Of a stretch of DNA of 43,472 nt, positions 22,261 to 31,082 are shown one piece after another. The notes beneath the pieces are model-generated. The model was given only the letters and a program-made list of their open reading frames with translations. It did no database searches and had not been told where the DNA came from. This stretch comes from Pelagophyceae sp. CCMP2097 (taxonomy: Eukaryota > Sar > Pelagophyceae). The translations under genes were made by a program, and so were the position numbers. Each line of letters starts with the position of its first letter. Positions within the stretch are counted from its first letter, which is position 1. The DNA is taken from positions 285,744-329,215 of the forward strand of contig MU657191.1 of NCBI GenBank assembly GCA_026770575.1, given 5' to 3'.

Positions 22261-23069
22261 TTACTCGACGGTGTCAGGCGCGGTGGACTGGACCGACGCC
22301 GCCGGCGACCTATCCGCGTCGGTGCCTGGGAGTCTCAGGGGCGAGTCGACGCACTGCGGCGCGGCCTTGGACTTGCGCGGTTTCTTGGCCTTGGTCGCGG
22401 ACGGCGCGACGCCGGTTGGCGGCGGCGGCTGCGCGCCGCTGGCCTTGCCCGCGGCGTCTTGAGCATCCTTCTGATCCGCCTGAGTCTTGGCCTTGTCGTT
22501 CCACACAGCCTGCGCCGCGGGCTCGAGCGCCTTCCACTCCTACAAAGCCGAACATGTCGCATGGGCGCATAAGCCGCCGGCAAACAAGCGGAGAGCGGCG
22601 CTGAAAGCGAGGAAAGCGACGAGCGTGGCGCTCGACGCACAGTGCCGATGCGGGACATGACCAAAGGACCCTTGAGCTCCGGCTCGCCGGCCTTGAGCGA
22701 GTCGCGCCGCTCCACGGAGAAGAGCTGGTACCTGCGTCAAGCGAGCGTCGCGCAAAGGCGGCTCCAAGAAGGTTGCGCGGTTTAAGCGCGTGTCCCGAAA
22801 ATGATCGCGCATCAAACGCACCCAGAGGCGCGCCAGCGCTTGCGCGGCGGGCCCTCCTTCTTCTTGGCCTCCTTTTTGTCCTTCTTCTTGTCTTTTTTGT
22901 CAGAGGCGAGGTCGACGGAGATCGTCGGCTCCTCGCCGAGCATGAGGGCGCAGGCATTCGCCTGCCTCACGTGCTGCTGCGACAACGCCTCGGCCGTCGC
23001 CTTCATCTCCACCAGGAACGCGTGCATGCGCTCGTCCATCGGCGCCGCGCCAACACCGTCGTCCGCCAT
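22261..23069 (-). CDS. HMG-box DNA-binding protein
   Basis: Three exons, 23069-22822, 22731-22641 and 22539-22261, give 205 aa. Residues 1-80 hold a helical N-terminus and a Lys-rich tract (KKDKKKDKKEAKKKEGPPRK). The HMG box is completed only by splicing: RWRASGYQLFSVERRDSLKA, then ELKGPLVMSRIGT, then EWKALEPAAQAVWNDKAKTQ. The Trp, Tyr/Phe and the EWKAL..VWNDKA motif are those of HMGB-type boxes, which bend DNA in chromatin. The tail is Ala/Pro/Lys-rich. Introns of 90 and 101 nt have GTGCGT donors. The gene is divergent from the DUSP-like gene, with 170 bp between start codons. Family identity is good; the role of this member is unknown. Confidence 0.85.
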
Positions 23070-23239
23070 CTTTCAAACTCTGAAGCCGAGCAACTGTTTT
23101 TGCACCGTCGGAATCCCCGGCGAAAAGGAGCATGTTGGCGAAGTTCCTATTGGGAAAACCCGCGGCCACAGCTCTTCGTCGGAAGTCCGCGGCAAACTTT
23201 GCGGCGCGACGCCCTCGTGCGACCTTCCCGCGGCCTATC

Positions 23240-23985
23240 ATGGCGGCCGAGGACGACGCCTCGGACGACGGCGAGGACGGGTGGCATTCGTCGGAGGACG
23301 AGGACGAGGACGCCTCGGAGGAGGCGCGAAGGCTGGCGAGCGAGGAGTTGGACCTCTTGGCAGAGAGGCGCGGCCGCGAGATGTGCCTCTTCGAAAAGTT
23401 CGACGCCGTCGAGATCAACCCTCGACGGAGCTGCTGGTTCTTGGTCTCGACGGTTTGGTTGGAGACGTGGCAAAACTGGCTCGCGGGGTCGGCGGACAAT
23501 GCGACGGACATGCCGGGCGCCGTCTCCAACGCAGCGCTCTTCCACGACGGCAAGCTGAAGCCGGGCCTCCGCGTGAAAGTTGACTACCGTGCCGTCAACC
23601 CGATTGTCTGGTTCCTGCTACTGGAACTCTACGGCCACGACGGCTCGCCCGCGCTCGCGCGCTTCGTCTTGGACGTCTACGAGGCAGAGGTGCCGGGCAG
23701 GTACCTCGACGACGCCTGCGGCGCCGCCTCGTACACGGCCCGGTGCGAGGTGAACAAGCTTAGAGGCGCGCTGCACCCGATGAACATCGACGGCGACGGC
23801 GACGACGAGGACCACGACTACGCAAGTCGCTGCGGGAGACTTGCGGAGAGAAGAGACCTCCCCGTCGAAATCCCGCCGGCGTAGGTCCTCTGCTGCTTCA
23901 CGGAAAGGCGCCTCGACTGCCTCCTCTTCCACTGCTTCACCTGCTGCCAGCACATGCGCAAACCGCACTACAATCGGCTCCGTGC

Positions 23986-24022
<37 letters not shown>

Positions 24023-24290
24023 ACCGCTCCCGACGAGCCGAGCCAAGGTGAGGACTCGCGTGTGCGCCCGAAACCTTACCGGAACGATGTTAGGGCCCTC
24101 CGCGCCGGCTGTCGCCGCCCCCTCGCCGGCTTCGGCGCCCGCGGCGAAGCCCGCGGCGGACGGCGCGCGGCGCTTCTTCTCGAACCCGAGGGACGACAAG
24201 GTCCGGCCAAACTGCTACGCTATCATGAAGACTCCCGCCGTGCCGCACGACAGACCGCGCGCACGCGTCGAGCTGCGAGGATTGGCATGA
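23240..24290 (+). CDS. DUSP-domain-like protein
   Basis: Three exons, 23240-23749, 23885-24047 and 24094-24290, give 289 aa. After an acidic N-terminus (EDDASDDGEDGWHSSEDEDE), residues about 70-160 read CWFLVSTVWLETWQNWL.., PGAVSNAALFHDGKLKPGLR, VDYRAVNPIVWFLLLELYG. This matches the DUSP fold found in ubiquitin-specific proteases and a few other proteins. No protease catalytic domain is present, so it may be an adaptor. The middle is Cys-rich (CCFTERRLDCLLFHCFTCCQ), possibly metal binding. Then comes a run of 12 Asp encoded by a GAC microsatellite, and a tail with FFSNPRDDKVRPNCYAIM. The second intron (46 nt, GTGAGG) is well supported by phase; the first (GTGAAC donor) is less sure. An in-frame upstream ATG at 23132 would add 36 residues. 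Confidence 0.65.
23984..24022 (+). repeat. GAC trinucleotide microsatellite
   Basis: About twelve GAC triplets in a row lie inside exon 2 of the DUSP-like gene and encode an Asp run. Such tracts expand and contract by slippage, so length may differ between strains. Confidence 0.85.
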
Positions 24291-24466
24291 CTAACCACGT
24301 CGGCGTCGGGGCCTGCGGCGCGCGCGGGCCCGCCCCGACGCTTCTCAGTGAATCGTGTGCGTCGCTGAAAAGGCGCACGTGCCTGATGCAATTCTCAAAT
24401 CCTTTGCCTCAGTTCAAAAATTGGGCGGCCCTGACTCGAGACGGAGAACCCTCGCCGCGCGACGAG

Positions 24467-25388
24467 ATGAAGACCGTCTTGGTGTTCGCGTGCGCCATGG
24501 TCGGCGCGTCGGCGTTCCTTGCGCCGGCGCCGACGGCGCGCCGGGCCGTCAAGGCCTTTGGTTACATCCCCTCGGGCATGTCGAAAGAGCAGTGGGCGGC
24601 CATGCAGAAAAAGGAGGCCGACGCCAAGAGCAAGAAGGACTTCGGTGAGACAAGCCGCCCAGGGCCGACGCCCCTCGGGAGCCCCGCGCTCTGCGGATGC
24701 GTCGACTTTCGGCGTTGCCGGCCGCCCTTGGTCCCGGGTTTTGCCGCAGCCCCCTCGGGAGCCTCGTGACGGTTGAAGCGTCGACTTTCGGCGTTGCCGG
24801 CCGCCCGCGGCCCGACGATCTTCGGGAGCCTCGTGCTCTGCGGATGAAGCGTTTCGACTTTGTGCTCTAGGCGCGGGCGGCGCGCGCGGCTTCAAGTCGC
24901 GGTCGATGCAGTCTTTTATGGTCGCGCTGGAGAAGGGCGAGGCGTCGCACTTGTTTGCGGTGGACCCGCGCGACGTGGCGGCGGGCAAGATCCCGCTCAA
25001 GGACGTGCCGTACATGCAGCGCGGCGGGTCGTGGGACAATTCGGATTTGACGACGACGAAGAAGGGCTGGATGAAGACGGGCTTCGGGATGACAGCGTTC
25101 AACGACGGCAACGCGGAGAAGAAGAAGGAGAACAAGTACGACGCCAAGTACAACCCTCTGAAGCCCTCGTTTTCCATCTTCGACGGCATCCCGATGGACT
25201 GGACCGGTAAGGGCGACAGCAGCGTCGGCGGCGTCGGCGCGCGGGCCAAGAAGAACGGCATCTCCAACGATGAGCAAATGTGGCGCGACTCCGGCGCCCT
25301 CTCGCCCGCCGAGGTGGCAAAGCTCAAGAACAACAACGGGCCCAAGATCGGCGGCGAGGAGAAGAAGAAGTTCTTCGGCCTCTTCTGA
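24467..25388 (+). CDS. Plastid-targeted protein of unknown function
   Basis: Two exons, 24467-24644 and 24871-25388, give 231 aa. The N-terminus MKTVLVFACAMVGASAFLAP is a signal peptide ending in a GASAF-LAP site, followed by a basic, Ala-rich stretch (PTARRAVKAFG). This bipartite layout with an ASAF-type motif marks proteins imported into the four-membrane plastids of heterokonts and relatives. The mature part has no membrane helix. It contains MSKEQWAAMQKKEAD, GFKSRSMQSFMVALEKGEA, PYMQRGGSWDNSDLTTTKK, NKYDAKYNPLKPSFSIFDGI, PMDWTG and a Lys-rich end. I do not recognise the family. The composition suggests a soluble or peripheral plastid protein. The 226-nt intron contains tandem repeats. Start and splice joins are firm. 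Confidence 0.85.
24673..24870 (+). repeat. Tandem repeats filling an intron
   Basis: Inside the single intron (24645-24870) of the plastid-targeted protein gene, three related units start CTCGGGAGCC or TTCGGGAGCC near 24674, 24754 and 24821. They share GCTCTGCGGATG, GCGTCGACTTTCGGCGTTGC and CCGGCCGCCC blocks. The last unit runs into the acceptor (TGCTCTAG). The intron seems to have grown by local duplication. Confidence 0.75.
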
Positions 25389-25520
25389 GACCGCCAACTT
25401 GAAGGACGCCACGCCCCCGAGAGGACACTTTGCACGGCACGCAAAAGAAATGTAATCACACACGCAAAGAAATGTAATCACATTATTGTACCATACGCGC
25501 ATCGTCTGTCGACGGAGTCC

Positions 25521-26585
25521 TCATCGCGGGTGCTTTGCGCGGCGCCACATGCCGCAGAGCTCGTGGCCGGCGCCGGCGCCGGGTTGTGGGTGGACGCTTG
25601 CGTCGTACGCCTCGCGTTTGAGAACGGTGTGCGCAGTGTCCTTTGCCGCCGCGGAGAGGTTCTGCGCCACTGCCTCGACGCCCCCGCCCTCGAGGAACCT
25701 GTGGAGGCGGACCGAGCCTTGTATGCGGCCGTCGACGACGACGCGGAGGCCCGTCCGCCATAATTGGCGCGTCGTGTGGCACGGGATGAACCAGCTGAAG
25801 TAGTAGTTCTCCGCGGCGAGCGCGCCGCAGCACTTTTGGTGGTTGCGCCCCGTGGCGCACGTTTTGAGCGTCGACCACGTCGTCAGCGCGGCTCTAGCGG
25901 CTTCGCGCCCGAGGATCCAAACCGCGTCGGGCGGCGCCGCGGCCGTGTACCAGTAGCGCGCGTCGACAGTGGAAATGTGGCGCATCGGCGCCGAAAAGAC
26001 GACGTCGGGCCGCGAGATTACGATGACGTCAAAGCTTACGCCGAGCACCGCCTCGCGCGCGGCCACGAGCGCATTTGCCACGTCGAGGGCGCCCCACCAC
26101 GCCTCGATTCGCCTATCCAACAGCGCGCGACCCGCGGCGCCGCGGTAGAGGCGGCCGCCGGGCGGCCACGCGCAGGCGCTTATGGCCGCCGACGCGTTGC
26201 GGTAGCCGTCGCCGACGGCTCCAAAGGCGCCCGCGCCGAGGCGCAGGTTGCCCTCGGCGACGCCGACTTCGTCCCGCAGCGCCGCTTCGAGCGCCATCAT
26301 CTCGGACGCGTCGTACGCTCCCCCGTCAAAGTGGACGCCCTTGACCACGGCAAAGGCCTCGTGACGGTTTGCGCCGAACGCGCCGACGACGTGTGTTGCG
26401 TAGAGGCGCAGGTCCGCTTCGGTAAGGTCGTACGCCGCGCCGACGAGGACAAACGCAGCCGACGTGAGCGGCGGCAAGCGCGGCGGCTCGCCCTCCGAGG
26501 CTTTGATGAGCGGCCCTGCGGCGCCGACGACGGCGCAGCGCGCGAGGAGCGCGGCCAGCAACGACGCCTGCGTCGTCCTCCGCAT
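25521..26585 (-). CDS. Secreted glycosyltransferase-like protein
   Basis: A single exon of 354 aa. The N-terminus MRRTTQASLLAALLARCAVV is a signal peptide or anchor. The body begins with a beta strand (AAFVLVGAAYDLTEADLRLY) and has the motif VISRPDVVFSAPM, then YWYTAAAPPDAVWILGREAA, CATGRNHQKCCGALAAENYY, and a basic C-terminus. An acidic residue in a RPDxxF context with flanking hydrophobic strands resembles Golgi glycosyltransferase-type domains seen in phytoplankton proteins of unknown substrate. No classic DXD is seen, so the activity is an inference. The frame is open upstream to 26726, but the signal peptide favours the ATG at 26585. It lies 279 bp from the divergent GDEPAD-repeat gene, which is also secreted, and is convergent with the plastid protein gene. 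Confidence 0.65.
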   Translation of the reverse strand: MRRTTQASLLAALLARCAVVGAAGPLIKASEGEPPRLPPLTSAAFVLVGAAYDLTEADLRLYATHVVGAFGANRHEAFAVVKGVHFDGGAYDASEMMALEAALRDEVGVAEGNLRLGAGAFGAVGDGYRNASAAISACAWPPGGRLYRGAAGRALLDRRIEAWWGALDVANALVAAREAVLGVSFDVIVISRPDVVFSAPMRHISTVDARYWYTAAAPPDAVWILGREAARAALTTWSTLKTCATGRNHQKCCGALAAENYYFSWFIPCHTTRQLWRTGLRVVVDGRIQGSVRLHRFLEGGGVEAVAQNLSAAAKDTAHTVLKREAYDASVHPQPGAGAGHELCGMWRRAKHPR

Positions 26586-26864
26586 CGCTCCACGAGCGCC
26601 CGTCAGGCGAACCGCCACAAGCGCGTACTGGAAAACGCAACGCGCGAGGAGGGCTGTCCCGCGCAGTCCGGGAGCGTCGGCAACGTCGTCGGGCCCGCCC
26701 GCCGGGTTCACCGACAACCCGAACAAGTTGAAACTTTTTCCTAGTAGGAATTCCTAACTGTTTACCAAACCTTTAGCGATTTTATCTGAATTCGTTTTGA
26801 AAGGCGCGTGGGACGACGCTTCGGGCGCGTATAGGCTCGTCGTGGTCCCGAGTCTGCCTGTGGC

Positions 26865-29428
26865 ATGGCGCGCCCGCGGTGGACCGTCGCGCTGCTCTTT
26901 GCCGTCGCGGCGTCGCAGCAACGCTCGGATAGCTCAGTCGTCAACATCCTCTCGAGGTGCGGACGGCGCCCCTCGCACGATCCGGGGCGCCTTTGAGTCT
27001 GTGGCGCGCGCGGGTGGAGCGTCGCGGACCTCCGCCGGGAGAGCGTGTTCCTAGGACGCCGGACGAGACGGCGGCGCTCGAGCTCCTCGCGACGACGCCC
27101 GTCGCCGTCGACGACCGCGGCGATCTGGATCTGCAGATTTATGCGGGCGACGAGCCGGCGGATTCCATCGCGGCGTTTTGCTCGAAGAATGCGCTCGAGC
27201 CCTGGCTCCGCACTTCTATCGTGGACCAAGTCTGCGGCGGCGCGCTGGGCGCCGAGGTGTGGTGCGGCCGCCGGCGGCCGCTGACGTTTTCGTCCGACGT
27301 GCAGTCGCCGCACGGCGACTTTGTGCTCCTGGGCGGCAAGCTTTCGATTTACGGCGACGAGGAGCCCGCGAGTGTCATCGAACTCTACATCGCAGACGTC
27401 GTGCGTCCCCCGAGCGACGGCCAGAAAAGCGTAGATTTTCGGAACGTAGGTCAAGCTCGTCAAGGAGAACCGGTCGGCGTGGGAGGCGACGCAGTTGGGC
27501 TTTTCGACGCGGCGTCTGGCGTCTGTTTCGGCGGCCGGCGCCGCCGTCGACGCCGTAGCGTACGACAAAGCTTTGGCGGACCTCTACGCCGTCGACGCTG
27601 AGATCACCTCGCACGCGGTGAAAGAGCCGCGTCAAAATTTGCCCGCGCCGTCGTTCGGGCAGCAGCTCGTGGACCACGTCTGCGCGCTGCCCGGCGTCGA
27701 CTGCGATTCCAAGAGCAGCCTCGTCGCCGAACTGCCCATCACGCTCGACGCCGCCGCGGGCCCGATGGGCACGCTCCGCATCTACCGCGGCGACGAGGGC
27801 GCCGACGTCGTCTATTTCTTCGCCAGAGAGCACAAACTCGAAAAGAACGAGGTGCGCCCCCGTCGCCTTCGGCCGCCGAAACGGCCCCGTGCGTGCCGTC
27901 GCCCGCCGAGACGGCCCTTGCGTAGCATTTCCGCGAGCAGCTCTTGAAGTACGCGTGCAGCGTGGAAGGCGTCTCTTGCGAACGAGACAAGGCGCGCGTC
28001 TTTTCTCGAGCCGTTTCGGAGATTCTCGGCGGCGGGTTCATGAAGGACTGGCCCGCCGTGGACATCTGGGAGGGCGAGGAACCGGCGGACGTGGCGTTTA
28101 CGTACGCGCGGCGCTTCGGCCTCGACGTCGTCGCCCGGCACAAGATCTTGGCCGCCGCCTGCGCAGACGGCTACGTCGTCTGCCAAAGGGGCGGCGCCGT
28201 GATGCACCGCTTCCCCGTCACCGAGGGCGAGACGAAGAAGGGGGACATCGAGTGGTACGAGCACCAGCTGCCCGCCGACGCCGTCTACGACTTTTGCCGA
28301 CGGGAAAAGTATTTACAGCCAAAATACACGGCCCGACGAGTGCGCGCGACTTTGCACGCCAACTTTTGCGACTTTCTGGGCCACGAGGGCGCGCTAGTCG
28401 GCGCCGCGAACGAATCGTGCGCGGCGGGCCCGCGTTTTGCGCGCGAGGAGCTCTTCAAGACGCAGTTTACGGTGTGGGGCTTGGAGCACAAAATGCGATT
28501 TTACGACGACGATTTCCCGCCGTGCAACGGCACGCATACCGAGAGCGACGGCGAGGCGTGCACGCCGCGCGAGTTCCGCGCGGCTGCGGACTTTTGCGGC
28601 CGCATCGAGCCGCGCGCGACGGGCTGCGAGGACATGCTCGAGCCGGTCATTTTGGAGCAGCTGGCGCGGGCGGAGCGGCGGCGGTTCGAGATGGTGTCGC
28701 CGTTCGGGTACGACTTTTACCTCTCTTTGCGCGAGCTGCGCGACGCCGACAACGCGACGCTGCGTGCGGCGTACCTCCGCGACGTTACAAAACTCCTCCC
28801 CGAAGCCCTCGAGGCCGTCGCCTTGAACAGCACCGAGTCGAACCGCACGACGCGCGCGGCGACGGACGCGCACTTTGCCGCGCGGCGCGCTCTGGCGGCG
28901 GCGCGCGGCCAGCGCGGCGTCGCCGAAGAAGTCCTCAACGACGTCGCACGACTCGTCGAGGCCACGACGAAAGCGCTCACGAACGACACAAACGCATCGA
29001 CGCCCGCCGGCAACCTGGTACGCCACTCCCCGACGGCCCACGACGGCCGCTCCCCGTCGCGGCCCCCGAGCAACGACGCGTAGGCGGCGGCACGGCTGGC
29101 GTTCGCGACGGTGCCGGCGCGGCTCCGCGCGCTGCGCCGCATCCTCGCGGGCGTGCGCGGCGACGTGGGCCGCGCGACGGACCTCGTCAACTCGGCGTCC
29201 GGCCTCCTTGGCCGTGCCAGCGACGTGCTCAACGTCACCGAGGCGCGGGCAAAGACGCTCGAACTCCAATCCAGAGTCCTCGACGAGGCGGCGGCGGCGC
29301 TCTTCGACGCGGAGAAGCGCGAGATGAACGACAAGCCCTGCGCCAAGATCTTCGGCGCCTGCTGCGCCAAGGAGACGCCCGGAGGGGGGAAGGACATCAA
29401 GTGCGGGGGAGACTTCGAAGACGCGTAA
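26865..29428 (+). CDS. Secreted protein with repeated GDEPAD modules (758 aa)
   Basis: Five exons, 26865-26956, 27055-27400, 27450-27851, 27926-29017 and 29084-29428, keep phase. The start MARPRWTVALLFAVAASQQR is a signal peptide. The N-terminal half holds at least four modules of the form I-Y/W-x-G-D/E-E-P-A-D/S-x-x-x-x-F, then a helix and often a Cys: LQIYAGDEPADSIAAFC, LSIYGDEEPASVIELYI, LRIYRGDEGADVVYFFA and VDIWEGEEPADVAFTYA. A fifth, divergent one is IEWYEHQLPADAVYDFC. The C-terminal half is Cys-containing (FPPCNG.., GCEDM..) and then helical with Asn glycosylation-type sites (NATL, NSTES, NDTNAS). It ends in a Cys cluster (IFGACCAKE). It is probably extracellular or in the secretory pathway. 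I do not recognise the family or function. Introns 2 and 3 interrupt successive modules at similar points. Confidence 0.75.
27852..27925 (+). repeat. Intron made of two near-copies
   Basis: The 74-nt third intron of the GDEPAD gene contains two related halves. Both carry CCGTCGCC and a CCGCCGAxACGGCCC block. The first half starts GTGCGC (the donor) and the second is preceded by GTGCGT. It looks like a tandem duplication that includes the donor. Confidence 0.6.
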
Positions 29429-29670
29429 ATCTGCAAAGGCTCGAAGGGGCTATCCCGGTTCGGGGAGCCAGCTGCGGCGAGCGGCCCGTGAGCCGCGGGC
29501 GAGCTCAATCCGGCGTTGCGTCGCGGGTGCCAGCACCACGGCTCGAACGGGGCAGTCGCGGCGCTGCTCTACTGAGCTGCGTACTATGATAAACCCGCCC
29601 GCCGCTCGCGAGGAGAACGAGGGCCCCGAGAGAAGTCCGCTGCAGCGAGGAGTAGTCAGAAGCACTAAGA
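29429..29670. other. Convergent 3' intergenic gap
   Basis: This 242-bp gap lies between the stop of the GDEPAD gene (+) and the stop of the WD40 gene (-). No coding or RNA feature is seen. Confidence 0.4.
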
Positions 29671-30885
29671 TTAGAGCGCGACATTCCAGAGCCGCGCCGT
29701 CTTGTCCTCGCTCGCCGTCACGACGAGCTTGCCGTCGGGCGAGAACACGCAGCTCCTGATGACGCCGGTGTGGCCCACGAGCGTCGTCTGCAGCGCGCCC
29801 GTCTCGGCGTCCCAGAGTTGTGCCGTCTTGTCGCTGCTCGCCGTCACGACGCGCCTGCTGTCGGACGAGAACGCGCAGATCTCGATGGCGCGGGTGTGTC
29901 CCTCGAGCTTCGCCTGCAGCGCGCCCGTCTCGGCGTTCCAGATCCGCGCCATGTAGTCGTCGCATGCTGTCACGATGCGCTCGCCGTCGGGCGAGAACGC
30001 GCAGCTCGTGACGCTATCTGTGTGCTCCTCGAGCGTCGTCAGCAGCACGCCCGTCTCGGTGTCCCAGAGCTTCGCCGTCATGTCGGCGCTCACCGTCACG
30101 ATGCGCTTGCCGTCGGGCGAGAACGCGCAGCTGAAGACCCAGCCGGAGTGTCCCTCTAGTGTCACCTGGAGCGCGCCCGTCTCGGCGTTCCAGATGCGCG
30201 CCGTCTCGTCGTCGCTCGCCGTCACGATGCGCTCGCCGTTGGGCGAGAACGCGCAGCTGTTGACGATGTCGGCGTGGCCCTCGAGCGTTGCCTGCAGCGC
30301 GCCCGTCTCGGCGTCCCACACACGCGCCGTGCCGTCGTCGCTCGCCGTCACGATGAGCTCGCTGTCGGGCGAGAACGCGCAGCTCCAGATGCTGCCGGTG
30401 CCCTCCTCGAGCTTCGTCAGCAGCGCGCCCGTCTCGGCGTCAAAGAGCCGCGCCGACCCGTCGACACCTGCCGTCATGATGCGCTTGCCGTCGGGCGAGA
30501 ACGCGCAGCACATGACGCCGCCGGCGTGCCCCTCGAGTGTCGTTAGCAGCGCGCCCGTCTTCGCGTCCCAGAGCCGCGCCGTCCCGTCGGCACTCGCCGT
30601 CAAGACGCGCTCGCCGTCGGGCGAAAACACGCAGCTCGTGACGTAGTCGGCGTGCCCTTCGAGGCTGGCGGCGCCCTTCAAAATCCGGTCCTGCCAGATG
30701 AGTTTGCGCACCGCCAGCGCCACGGCTCGTGCATCGCGAGCGACTCGTTTCGTCACGAGGAGCCCCTTTGCCGATGCCGCCAGCCGGAGGATGATCTTGA
30801 AGAGGTCGCCCTGCTCGAACACCGCGAGTGCCGGCGCCGCGGAGGAGGCGCGGGGCAGCGCCTCGCGGGAGGCGCGCGGCCGCAT
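29671..30885 (-). CDS. WD40-repeat protein, eight repeats
   Basis: A single exon of 404 aa. Residues about 1-70 are helical (DLFKIILRLAASAKGLLVTK.., AVALAVRKLIWQ), similar in layout to F-box-like starts, though no F-box is certain. Eight WD repeats of 42 residues follow, each as LEGHxxxVxSCAFSPDGxRI, VTASxDxTARLWDAETGAL. Eight units would close a beta-propeller, a scaffold for protein binding. Repeats are very alike in DNA as well as protein, pointing to recent duplication or gene conversion. The start MRPRASREALPRASS is chosen because the conserved part follows at once; the frame stays open further upstream. The divergent neighbour (RRM/repeat gene) starts 197 bp away. Confidence 0.88.
   Translation of the reverse strand: MRPRASREALPRASSAAPALAVFEQGDLFKIILRLAASAKGLLVTKRVARDARAVALAVRKLIWQDRILKGAASLEGHADYVTSCVFSPDGERVLTASADGTARLWDAKTGALLTTLEGHAGGVMCCAFSPDGKRIMTAGVDGSARLFDAETGALLTKLEEGTGSIWSCAFSPDSELIVTASDDGTARVWDAETGALQATLEGHADIVNSCAFSPNGERIVTASDDETARIWNAETGALQVTLEGHSGWVFSCAFSPDGKRIVTVSADMTAKLWDTETGVLLTTLEEHTDSVTSCAFSPDGERIVTACDDYMARIWNAETGALQAKLEGHTRAIEICAFSSDSRRVVTASSDKTAQLWDAETGALQTTLVGHTGVIRSCVFSPDGKLVVTASEDKTARLWNVAL
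29675..30675 (-). repeat. 126-bp tandem array encoding WD repeats
   Basis: Eight units of 126 bp form most of the WD40 gene. Words such as GCCGTCGGGCGAGAA and GCGCCCGTCTCGGCGT recur once per unit on the plus strand. High DNA identity suggests homogenisation by unequal exchange. Confidence 0.8.
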
Positions 30886-31082
30886 GTGTCTTCCTGAGCT
30901 GAGCCGAAGAGCGAGCCTGAGTCCACCTAACAATCGCCGAAATATTTCCGGTGATAAGGAAGTCAGTCGCGGGCCGAGACCGGGCGGGCGGTCGACGCGG
31001 TCTCGCTCCGGTGGCGGCCCGCGGCTTGCCTTGGAGGGTCCCTTGGGCGCCTGTGCCGGCCTACAGGGCCCCTTTCTTGGCG

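Noticed and set aside
24001..24769. Continuation of the DUSP-like gene frame into the plastid protein gene
   Set aside because: The frame is open by chance. The GTGAGG donor at 24048 and the TAG acceptor at 24093 give a better tail and separate the two genes.
29975..30646. Plus-strand repeated frame (GENAQL.. units)
   Set aside because: It is the antisense reading of the WD40 array.
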